Positions 45,872-57,800 of a stretch of 64,000 bases of DNA are shown piece by piece. The notes below the pieces were generated by a model, which did no database searches, was not told where the DNA came from, and was given only the letters and a program-made list of their open reading frames with translations. This DNA is from Strix aluco (lineage: Eukaryota > Chordata > Aves > Strigiformes > Strigidae), in NCBI RefSeq assembly GCF_031877795.1, contig NC_133971.1, positions 96,886,154-96,950,153 on the forward strand. Reading direction: 5' to 3'. Both the position numbers and the translations under genes were made by a program. Position 1 is the first letter of the stretch. Each line of letters begins with the position of its first letter.

Positions 45872-48800
45872 GTAAGTGCCGGGCGGCGGAGCGCGAGCGG
45901 GGTCGGGTCGCGCCATTTTCCTGCCCCCCTCGTTACCTGAGGAAAAGGCGCGGGAGGGAGCGGCCGCCGGCCGTGGGGCTGAGGGGCGCGGTGGAGGCGG
46001 CCGCGGTCGGCGGGACCACCCGGCCTCGTCTGGTTCCGGGGCCCGCCGAGGCGGCGGGGGGGCCACCGAGGCCCTTGTGGGAGCCGAGAGGGAGAGGAGC
46101 CGGACTCGGCCCCGCGCCTCCCGCCCCCTCCGGAGGGCCCGGCGTCCTCCGCGCCCGCGGGGCCGTGTCCTGCGGATTTCCAGGTAGCTCCCGCGGCCCG
46201 GAGGAGACCCTGTGGTAGAGGTAAAATGGAAACACGGCCCCCCCGGCGCCTCCGACGTGCGGTGCGGAGCTACCTGTGACCTTTCTCACGGTGTGGTAGC
46301 TCCGTGCTGTGAGGAGGTGGCTCAGGTCCGAAACCCCGCTTTGTGGAGTGATGATGTGTCACTCGGTCAGCGCGAAAGTCGGCCTCGAGCCTGTGGTGTG
46401 CCAGAGACAGGCTGCGGGTGCTCTCTATGGCTAGAAATCCTAGGGAATTTCATAATATAGAAGCTTGAAATGGAAACTTTACCTTGGCAAATATGGCTTT
46501 ATTGAGCGTAGTTTATGCAATTTATGTATCCTCTGCAGTATGGGTTAAGAATTTGATTGTACTCAAAAAGGTGTATAGTCTTCTGTAAGGCCCCCCCCTT
46601 ACTGATATTTACTGTACATGAGGTTCTACCTTAGTATAGTTTCTCTGTAGTAAATTCTGCTGTGGGGATTTTTTTTTTTGACAGTGTTTAGTTTATATTG
46701 GTTAATTCGTGAGTGATAATTTTTGATTCTTGACATTATGCTACACGTGACATGAAGGAAGCTGTCTATAGATGAGCTTTTTTCCTGCCTTTTGAAGCAG
46801 ATAATCACAAAAATAAATGTTACTTAGCAACAAGTGAATGAATCTCTCTCCTTTTAAACTATTAAATAGAAGATTAAAACATCTGTTTTTAAAAAGCAGA
46901 ACAGAAATCTGTGATTTGTGAAAAGTTATGTGGGATACAGCAAAAAGCCAATCCTGATTTTTAAAAAAATTATCATTTAATACGTATCTTAACAGCAAGA
47001 CCAGTGTTCTATTTAAGTTGTACATTGTGGTCCCAAAAGAAAGGGGATTAAGTCTTGTGTAAAGCGGTAGTAATTGAGTTGTTGAAAGTAAAAGCGTGGG
47101 GGTTTGGGGGTTTTTTCCTCCCTCTCAAGTGGTTGAGTACTCCATTAAAAATTTATTTTGAAAACTGTTCTCTAGTTGAGTAGGCCAGAAAATTTTGTGG
47201 GTTTAGAAGATCTGTTAATTGGCTAGTTAAGCACTTGCAATACTTTTTTCATATATTCAGTGTTGGTTCCTTTCCTTTCTAGATGCCATACCAAGTGCAG
47301 ATCAGATTCGTATAACAACATCTTTGAAAAGCCAAAGAGGGTCAGTGTGGACAAAAAACAAGTCAATATTTGAATATTGGGAAGTCGAAGTGACCTTCCG
47401 AGTTACAGGAAGAGGCCGCATTGGAGCTGATGGATTGGTATGAAGAATTTTATCTAACTGAAAACAAATAGACATGCTTTAAAAAGTGAATCTTGACTTA
47501 CCACTCTTACTTACTTTCTGTAATAGGCAATCTGGTTTACAGAAGAGCAAGGCTTGGAAGGTCCTGTTTTCGGGGCAGCTGATAAATGGAACGGTGTTGG
47601 AATTTTCTTTGATTCCTTTGACAATGATGGAAAGGTTAGTTGGAAGCAAACTCTTCTAGGAAAGATTATAAATTAATTTCCTGCCTGTTTTGTACATATA
47701 ACTTCGGGAAAAAAAAATGTTATTTTCCTACTCTTACCCCTTCACTTCAAAGGGATAAATTAAAATAGTTAAGTTTCCCTTATAGAATTTGTACTGCTTT
47801 CTCCCACTTTTTTTTTTTAAGCTTGAAAGTTGAAGCATAACACGTAATGAATCTCCACTGAACATTGGTTCAAGTGTTAAGTTTGGAGGGAGAATACCGT
47901 GGACGTACATACAAGCTGAAATTTGGAATGCCCATGCACAGTTTGAAATGTTGATATGTCTGAAGATGGGTGCTTTGGAAGAGGCATGTTGTACCAAAAT
48001 ATGACACTCTGGAAACACAAATTTCTATGTCTGTCTTCAGAGATGCTCTTTTTCTTGGAACAAATCTGCCTTTAGTTCAGCAGCAAAAATTCTGTAGCAG
48101 ATGGAGGTGACAGTTGCTGTTTTGAATTTCCAGTTTTCCAGTCCAGAATGATCCTGGGAAACTTTAACAATACATAGTAGGTTGGCTTTGCTTTTTTGGC
48201 TTTTCCTGCACTACTTTGGCTTGCTTTTAGATGTTTTAGATATATTTTTGTAGGTGTAAAAGCTTTTTTCCTACAGATGGCTTTTGATGTACAGCAAACT
48301 TAATCGTATATAAAAATTGAAAGACTGAAGGTGACATTTATGTTTCTGATCTTCAAAGACAAGACTAGAGTATTGTTCAACTTACTAACAATTTTTAAGG
48401 GTTTTTTTTTCCTTTTTTTTCTGACTTCTGGCATGAATACGGACACTGGTTAGTTTAGCTGGCTGAAGATGCCATTTACCAAAAATTGCATGTGGACAAC
48501 GCTGTTTGCCAGAACTTTGATAGCACTGGGATGCTGATCATGATAAGTTTAGTCAGTGTGGTGTGAAACCCTTTTTCAGAAAGTGATGATGTGTCACTTC
48601 TAGTCAAAACAGAAGTCTTCCTCATGCCTGTATTGGTCTGACACGTCTTAAAATACTGGAGTTTGTAAGACTTTTTTTAATGACAACCTGTTACTTTCTT
48701 CAGTCCCAGTATGGAGAAATTCTTGTTGCTGTTTCAGTGTGTTGGTGCTGTAACTGATCCTCAGCCTAGTATGTTGGCATCCAGAAGTAGACTCCATCTA

Positions 48801-51800
48801 GTACTGCCAACTCAAAGCACTCTGCGTATGGTGCTGGTTTAAAAACTGCAAAGCCTTTTTCCTCTTCCTTCTAAGGCTCTAGGCACTACTAGAGTTGAAT
48901 TTTTATTTCCCTGTAGAAGTAGTGACAAGAGCTTTTTAAAAAGAGAAATACAGTTTCCTAGCTCTGAACACCTGAAATTGTAAGAACCACACTAAATGTC
49001 ACGAGAGTTTATAGCACATCTTTCCTGTGACCTTTGGAGGCAAAAAACAGACGTTACTTGGCACGTTGGGTTCTCTGCTACTTTTGAAGTTCTTGTATGT
49101 GCTTGTGTCCAGACATGTTCCCCAGCAGAAATTGGGCCGCCCATCCACCGTTAGCATTGAATACTTCCGTTAGTACCTATCTACTGTACTCTAAAGTAGA
49201 TTAGACTTGGTTTGCATTCATGAATGCTTTGAAATGGAACTGTTTGTACACACTTTGTGCAGAATATATGCAAGTGTGCTCTGAACTATTTCAATATTAC
49301 TGTTGTTAAACTGAAATAAGCAGTAAGAAGGTGACACGAAAGTATTCCAGTGGTACTGAGCAGGTAATACTGATGTTGAAGCAATTAAGCTAACCAAATC
49401 CCTTGCTGAGAAGTAGAAACACTGGTGTATTCCTCTGTAACAGTTTACCATTCTGTTGTCACAATCTGTGATGAAGGCAAAGAAACGTAGTTTGGTTGTA
49501 GTGTTTTTCTGAAGATAAAGGACCGCCCTACCCCACCACTGTGAATTGAGAAGGACATTATTTGTTGAATTTTTGAAGTATGAGTCTTGTTTTCTTTTCT
49601 TAAGAGCTGGCAACCTGTGTAGCGGGTCAGTGTATTCCTTTATGTCATGGTTTAACCCTGGTAGGCAGCTAAGCACCACACAGCTGCTTCCTCCCTCCCC
49701 TGTAATAGCATGGGGGAGAAAATCAGAAGGGTAAATGAGAAAAATCGTGGGTTGAGATAAGGACAGTTTAATAGGTAAAGCAAAAGCTGCACGCTCAAGC
49801 AAAACAAAACAAGGAATTAATACACTACTTCCCATTGCCAGGCAGGTAGGTGTTCAGCTGTCTCCAGGACAGCACGGCTTCATCATTCATAATGATAACT
49901 TGGGAAGACAAATGCCATCACTCTGAATGTCCCCCTCCTTCCTCCCCTCCTCCCAGCTGCTATTGCTGAGCGTGACACCATATGATCTGGGATATCCCTT
50001 GGTCAGTCGGGGTCAGCTGTCCCCTCACAACTCCTTGTGGACCAAAACTGTCACTGTGTTACCAACACTGTTTTCATCATAAATCCAAAACATAGCCCCC
50101 TAAAATATACTGTGAAGAAACCTAACTCTGTCCTAGCCAAAACCAGTACACTTTAGGAGATGATGAATTGAAATGTTGAAGGGTGTAACTTGTGCTGTTG
50201 TGAAAACTGGAGTTCACTTCATAAACTCCTGGAGGCAACCAGAATAGCACTGTAAATCTGTTCTGCCATTATCATTTTAGTTTGTACTCATCCTCTAGCA
50301 ATTTAAATAACTGGGGATGTGTTTAACAGACTTTGTTTAGTCTCTGACAGATAGGTCCTGAGGTTTTTCCAATGAGTGTGACAAGGTCAGTAGGCTGGCA
50401 GCATAGTGTCTGGATGTTTTTCCCAGTGTTATGCGGCCAAAGATGGATGTATTAAGTCATGTATTAGTTTCAAGATCTGTATCTTCACTATGTATAAATT
50501 TCTCCTATCTGCGAGTAATTGGTTATGTTAATTGGTAATTATGGTAATTGGTAGTATATCCAGGAACTTAATTTATGTGGTTTTTTCACCCCTAACTGTG
50601 CAAAGAATGTAGCAGTCTGTTGCAAAACACACAGCATAACACAGTGCTACTCAGCCGTTTCGGTTATGTAGTCCTGAAGTGCAGAAAGAATAAAAACATC
50701 TGTGGTGTATCTGTAGTGTAGTGACTTCAGGCGCTTTATCACAGAAGGGCTATCAGTGATGTTACTTATGCTTCATTTTGAATTAAACTATCCCATTTGT
50801 TTGTGATTTCTTTTTCTAGAAAAACAATCCTGGAGTGATTGTTGTAGGCAACAACGGAAAACTTCTGTATGACCATCAGAAGTAAGTTTATTTTCAGTGT
50901 TAATGATGAATGTTTGCTTTTAAATGATGAGGTGTTACATGAAACTCTTTAATAAACATTATAAAGGTTTCTTTCATATGAAACTTTTTTTGTTTCCTTT
51001 ACATTTGAGTTTTTCTATTTGTTAAAACACTGTTTTGGCAGTAACAGCACAGAAATTGGTAACTGATGGATATTTAAATGGCCATATGTCTTTGGGATGG
51101 GTGAACTCAGATAAATGGAGGTACAGACATTTCATTGCTTATGGGTATCTTCCACACACAGCTAATAACTGACAGAAGTGACTAACTGAAAGCTGATTAC
51201 CTGTTACTAAAATTAATTGGTTTAATTTTGATTTCTGATTGTTTATTGTCAACACCACAATTGACATTTTGGATTCTCTGAGAAGAGAGGTGTCTAGCTT
51301 AGTTGGTGCAGTCCAGACTAGTTTATTACTAGTTTATTTTCATCTTAGTTCACAGGTGTGGGAATATGTCTTAGAAGCAAACAGATCTCCCCATTACTGC
51401 ATTCTATCTATATTGTGTCCTGTGTAAAGCATCTAGTACTGTTGATCCCAGACTTCAGAGAAGCTCAGTGCAGTTGTGGGACAGCTTTTGAAAAACTTGC
51501 ATATTGAAAAACTACCATGATGTTGCTTAGTGATACATTGATGCTTTTCTGTCTTAGCTGATAAATCATAAGATATAGTTTTATGCAAGTTGTCTTCTTG
51601 CATAGTGATGGTTCCACGCAAGCATTGGCATCCTGTCAGAGGGACTTTCGTAACAAGCCCTATCCTGTTCGAGTAAAGATAACGTACTACCAAAAAACAC
51701 TGACTGTAAGTACTCTGAAATAATTACTCATGTTTCTCAGCTTTTTAAGTGTGAGATTGTTGCGACTATGTGAAAACCCAAAGACCCCATATGTTAATTC

Positions 51801-54800
51801 CAGTATTCTTGAAAATGTTGAGCTCTGTAGCAGAAGTTGGAAAGAGGTGCAGTATGTTCGAATGCTAGACGAGTTTTTAGCCACATTAGTGCATCTGTAG
51901 TTTTCTGAGCTAATTTGGCAAGTATTGCTGGTTTTTCTGATGTTACTGAGGAGTCAGTCATGCTAAGACATCACATGTGCTCATACCCTTCTGTTGCTGT
52001 TGACTTGCCTGTAGAGGTGTCCCAAAGCCAGCATCTGTTCCTCAGCTTCCAAGTGGTTGAGCAGCTCCTTAACTTGAACGGTATTTGTCAAGCTGATCTG
52101 AGAGCTGCAGAGGGGTTTGTAGCCGACTGTAAGAGGTTCTTGAAATGTGACTAAAAAAATTGAAGCTTGCTTTTTGACAGTAGATTTAAATTTGCTACTT
52201 GAGGCTTCCCACCTCCAAGAAATAGTAGGGCTTTAAAGCAGATAGAAAATCCCTGGTATAAGGGAGTCTTCAAGACTTAAATGCTATTCGGATGATTGTG
52301 AATTCCTTCTAGATATGGAGAGAAAAATACTTGTGATGCTGGGTTGCAGCAACTATGAAGTGTGTGTTTCTTGGCTTCTGATTTCTTCTGAAAAGGTGCT
52401 ATTCATAGGTATTAGCCATAAAACACACAGCTGTTATTTTGTAGTAAAAGTTTCTCTAAAAGTAAACATGAATACACCTAAAAAGGTGGACCTTGTACTG
52501 TGTTGTAATGGTAAAAGCTATGTTACTCTTAAACGAAAATCAAATTTCAGGCTCCAAGGCTTCTCTCTTCTTGAATGTACCTGATCCCTGACGCCTTATC
52601 TAGGAACTCCTTTGGCCCAAATGTTGCTGCTAACCTTAGCAGTTCTGCAAATGCATCCGTGGAGGAAGAGAGAATTTCTCTAAGCTTAGAATCAACCTAA
52701 GAACAGGAAGGAATCAGGCCAAAAATTTGTGTTACCCAGAATGTTATTGGGATGTATACTTTTGATAGACTGGTCAGGGGTTTCTTGAACCAGGGGTGAT
52801 GCTATTATGCCATGATCAGTTTTAGAATAGAATAATTCAATTTGGAAGGGACCTACAACAATCATCTGGTCCAACTCCTGAGCCCTCTAGGGCTGACCAA
52901 AAGTTAAAGCCTGTTGTTAAGGGCATTGTCCAATCGCCTCTTGAACACCGACAGGCCTGGGGCAGCGACCCCTCTCCAGGAAGCCTGTTCCAGGGTTTGA
53001 CCACCTCTGGGTGAAGAAATGCTTCCTCTCGTCCAGTCTGAATCTACCCAGGCACAGCTTTGAACTATTCCCATGCGTCCTATCGCTGGATACCAGGGAG
53101 GAGAGCTCAGCACCTCCTTCTCCACGTGCCCTCCTCAGGAAGCTGTGGAGAGCAACAAGGTCACCCCTCAGCTTCCTTTTCTCCAAGCAAGACAAACCCA
53201 GAGTCCTCAGCTACTCCTCACAGGACATGCCTTCCAGCCCTCTCACCAGATTTGTGCCTTTCTCTGCATTTAAGTACACATTCAAGTACCTTAACATCCT
53301 TTTTAAAATATACTTGTGCCCAGTGTCACTCTCTCCCAGGTGCAGAATCCAGCGTTTGTTCTTGTTAAATTTCATGCCATTGATGCTTTCTCAATGCTCC
53401 AGTCTATCTATATCTGTCTGCAAGGCCTCTTGTCCCTTGAGTCAACAGCACTTCCCAGTTCAGTATCTTCAGTAAACTTACGAAGCGTGCGTTCAACTCC
53501 TGCATCCAGATCGTTGATAAAAATGTCAAACAGCCCTGGCCCTGGAGTTGAGCCCTCAGGAGCACTGCTGGTGATGGGTCGCCAGCCAGATGTAGCCCCA
53601 TTCACTGCAGCACGTTGAGCCCTGCTGTCCATTGGTTCTTCACCGAGTGCACCATGAACCTGTTCATCTCGCAGCTGGACGGCTTGTCCAGAATGATTCT
53701 GTGAGGGACAGTATCAAAAGCCTTACTGAAATCCAGAAGAACTCTATCCACCACCTTCCATTCCTACACTAGGTGGATGACCTTGTCGTAGGATATCAGG
53801 TTACTTAGACTGGCCTTTCCCTTCGTGAGCCCTGTCTGTGCCTGATGATTGCACTGTTCCTTAGATGCCTTTCAATAGCACTCAATATGATCTTCTCCAT
53901 AATTTTTGCAGGCACTGAGGTTAGACTAACAGGTCTGTAGTTTCCTACATCTTTCCTCATGCCCTTGTAAGTTGTAATAACATTGGCTAGCTTCTAGTCA
54001 GCGGGGACCTCCCCAGACTCCCAAGACTTTTGGTAGATGATTGAGAGGGTTCCTGCTGTAACATCCGCCATCTCCTTCAGTACTCTGGGATGGATCCCAT
54101 CCAGCTCTGTGGACTTACAAACATCCAGCTGATACAGCTGCTCACTTACAGTTTCTGTGTCCACAAATGGAAAGTCACTGCTTCCCCAGCTATGGTCCTC
54201 CAACTCAGAGGACCAGGCAGCCCAAGGTCTATCAGTATTAGTACAGACTAAGGCAAAAAAAGAGTTGAATGCCTCCATCTCTTCTTCATCCCTATTTGTC
54301 AGGTAGCCATCTTCAACAAGTATTGGTCCAGTGTTTTCCTTGGACCTCCTCTTGCTATTAACATACTTTAAAAAGCCTTTCTTGTTGTCTGACACAACAC
54401 TGGCTGGTTTCAACCCTTGTGGAGCTTTGGCCATTTGTGTCTTCTCCCTGCATATGCAAACCACGGCTCTGTAATCTTCTTGCGAAGCCTGACTTTGCTT
54501 CCAGAGATCATACAATTTCTTTTTACTCTTGAGTTCCAAGAGGATTCCATGTTCAGCCAAGCTGGTTGCCTGCCCCACTTGCCTGACTTTTGATGCAGCG
54601 GGATTGCCTGCTCCTGTGCATGGTTCTTAACAAGAAAAAAAAGAAAAAAGAAAAAAAAAAAGGTGGTTCCATGGACCCCAAGCCCTCAAAAGCAGTTTCT
54701 TAGGGGACACTGCTAACTGGCGCTCTGGGTATCTTAAAGTTTGCTGTCTTGAAATCCAGGGTAGCAACTCTGCTGACCTTTTTTTCTCATTACACCGAAT

Positions 54801-57800
54801 ATTTTAAACTCTACCATCTCATGATCACTGTGGCCAAGGCAGCCACCTACCATCACACCTCCCATGAGTCTGCCTCTACTCACAAACAAGTCTAGGGGGG
54901 CATCTTTCCTAGTTGACTCACTGAGTACTTGTGATGAGAAATTATCTTCATCTTCAGGGATTTCCCAGACTTGCTTGTCACAGCAGTATGGCATTCCCAG
55001 TTGATGTCTGGGAGGTTGAAATCTCTCATAGAGACAAGGACTGCTGATCCAGAGATTTCTCCTAATTGCTTACAGAATAGCTCATAGGTGCTCTCATCCT
55101 GGATGAGTGATCAGTCGTGGATGCCCACAGGAACATCTGCTTTGTTTTCCATACCCCTAATCGTCACCCAGAGGCTCTCCACCACATCACCTCTAACTGT
55201 AAGGGCCGTACAGTCACACCTCTCCACTGCCACCTTGCCTGCGCTGCCTCTCCTGAACAGCCCGTAGTCCTCCATCCCAGCGCTCCAGCTGTGGGACTCC
55301 TTTCACAAAGCCTCACTGATGCCAGTAGCATCATAGCTCTGGGAACAGACCAATGCTTCCAGTCTGTCCCGTTCCTTGTACGTGTGTGTCGGTGTACAAG
55401 CGTTCCAGGCCTTTTTTTCCTTTTTAAAATAGAAAGCTTATGCATTTTCTTCGTAAAAAATGTCTTTCAGAAAATAAATAGGTTTTGGTTTCTAGTATCA
55501 GCTGCTGAATTACCTGATAAGTTGTATTTGTGACCATTACCGTAAACTGACAAAAGCAATTAACACAAATAGATTTATATGGTAAAAATTCTGTTCATCC
55601 TTTCAGGTTTTAATTAACAATGGCTTTACTCCGGATAAAGAAGACTATGAATTTTGTGCAAAAGTGGAAGATATGGTATTGCCATCACAAGGATATTTTG
55701 GAATATCTGCAGCAACAGGAGGACTTGCAGGTAGCAAATGTTAAAAATTGTGACAAATGATGTGGGGACTTGCAGGGCTTGCAAGAGAGGTGGGGTTTTT
55801 TTTACTGCTAGTGTTGATCCGTTATACCAATTTCTGACCATGATGATGTAATTAATCCTCTCCCATTCCCAAATTACTGATATGCTCAGGTGTTCCCTGG
55901 CTAGAGCAGGACTTTCAGTTTGTCCCAACAGAGATGTTGCACGGTCTCATGCCCCACTGCATAAACTCTTGAGAGGACTTTGTGTGGACGCTGTTGCCTC
56001 AAGATCCTTTGCAAGTGCAAGACTGACTTGGGAAGTGCCAAGATTTGTCATGTGTAGCAGTAGCAATTAACAGTGGTTTTTTGTTCTGTTTGTTGAATAC
56101 AGATGATCATGATGTCCTGTCTTTTCTGACCTTCCAGTTGACGGAGCCTGGGAAGGAAGTAGTAAGCATCTTTATGCATAATTCGTAAAACATGTTACTG
56201 TGTATGTTTTATGTGTAACACCAGATGATGGCATTTCCTCTGAAGTCATTCTTGGCATCCCTGTTTCAGGATTTTGGCATGTAGCTGTGCTGTCATGTGT
56301 TTTAGAAAAATGAGACTAATACTGTAATGTTTTGGTAATACTTTAATTAATGTTTTCAAGACCAGAATTGAAGCACACTGAATCAACAAAAATCCTGATG
56401 TTAAATCAAAACATGCAGAGAAAACAAACTAAGTAGTACACTTTGTTTGGAAAGTAGACAAATAATCTGTTCTTGCTTTCAACTTCCCATATCTCTAGAA
56501 CAGTTCTGTACTGCTAAACAGCATCTATCCTTGTAAAACTTGCTTTCTTTTTAATCACAGAAAGTATGCATGTATTGGGGAAAAGCTATGGGTCTCCATA
56601 GGAATGTGTGGTTTCTCACTCCAACTTCATATATTAATGTGCTTCACTAATTGTGGTATGTCTTCAAATCTGAAATCTGAACAGCCTTGCTGGAGAAAAA
56701 GTTATATAGGAGTGGTGGAGAACATGAAAAAATCTCTCCCCCCACCTCTCTGATAATGTTTTAAAGCCAATACCAGATGCAGAAATTCCTCAAAAAGATA
56801 AAGAGAAGTATCAAGAAGAGTTTGAACACTTTCAACAAGAATTGGATAAAAAGAAAGAAGAATTTCAAAAGGACCATCCTGATGTGCAAGGACAGCCAGG
56901 CAAGTTATTTGAGAGGGTTTTTTTTTTTTCCAGTTGTCAAGGAAAACATTTGCGTTCTGGGATATTCAGAACGAGGATCTGATACTCTGACTGATCTTAC
57001 TAAGCTCTTACTGATGTTATTTACTTTATTTAAGAATCTTTGGTCTTTTGTTTGTAAAGTGTTTTCTGAAATATAAAGTCCCTTTTGTCATGCCTGGACT
57101 GAGAACAAAACAAACAAACGGAAACATAATGGGAACGATGATACTCTGTATGGAACAGTAGAAGGGAGAGGAGGTCACGCATCCCTCTGTAAAGCGGTGG
57201 TTAAGGAAGCATGGCCTTTTTGGTTATTTGAAAATGTGTATGAAAAGTCATCTTCTTGGTTTGTTTCTGCACATTCATAACAAACTTTTTTTCCCATCTT
57301 GTTTTATGGATGGTTATGAAAGATGGGCTCATGGACGTGCTGGAACATGTGTGTACTCGGAAAAGCTTTTTCATGCTTGCCTGGTATTAGACACATCTTG
57401 AGTTCTGTCAGGTTCAGCGCCATAGCATTAGCTGGCATTCAGGGGTGGTGTCTGGGTTGGCTAACAGCCACCTTTCCAGCTTGATGTTCTTAAAAACCGT
57501 GGCCTTAAATTTTGCATTTTAAGCTATTGATAAGAAACTGGCTGGGTAAGGGAGAATTGCCCTTTTCACTATTGATACCATACGTCTGCAGCTCTCAGCA
57601 AGCATTGGTTTAAAGGTATTTCAGACTGAACAGCATTTTTCCACTGATTTTTTTAAATGATATTTAATTTAGGAAAATTATAATAATGACTCTCGCTCAC
57701 TTTTTTTGAGTATTTAGCCAAAATCTTTGGCTTTGATTGGTGGGGGTTTTGTTTGTTTGCTTGGGTTGGGTTGTGGGAGGTTTCTTTGTTTTTTAGAGCT

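Larger units (their letters stand above)
45030..46350. promoter_or_regulatory. LMAN1: LMAN1 CpG island promoter
   Basis: Very dense CpG and G+C extend from about 0.6 kb upstream of the LMAN1 start to 0.5 kb into intron 1, as expected for a housekeeping secretory gene. There is no TATA box near the start. GC boxes (GGGGCGGGG type) lie at 45480-45492. Confidence 0.85.
51706..55606 (+). other. LMAN1: LMAN1 intron 5
   Basis: A 3.9-kb intron, most of it occupied by an antisense CR1 LINE. The first 1.1 kb is unique AT-rich DNA. Confidence 0.85.

Noticed and set aside
45003-46289. Long open frames on both strands around LMAN1 exon 1
   Set aside because: GC-rich artefacts of the LMAN1 CpG island. 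The true frame is the one that continues through the spliced exons.
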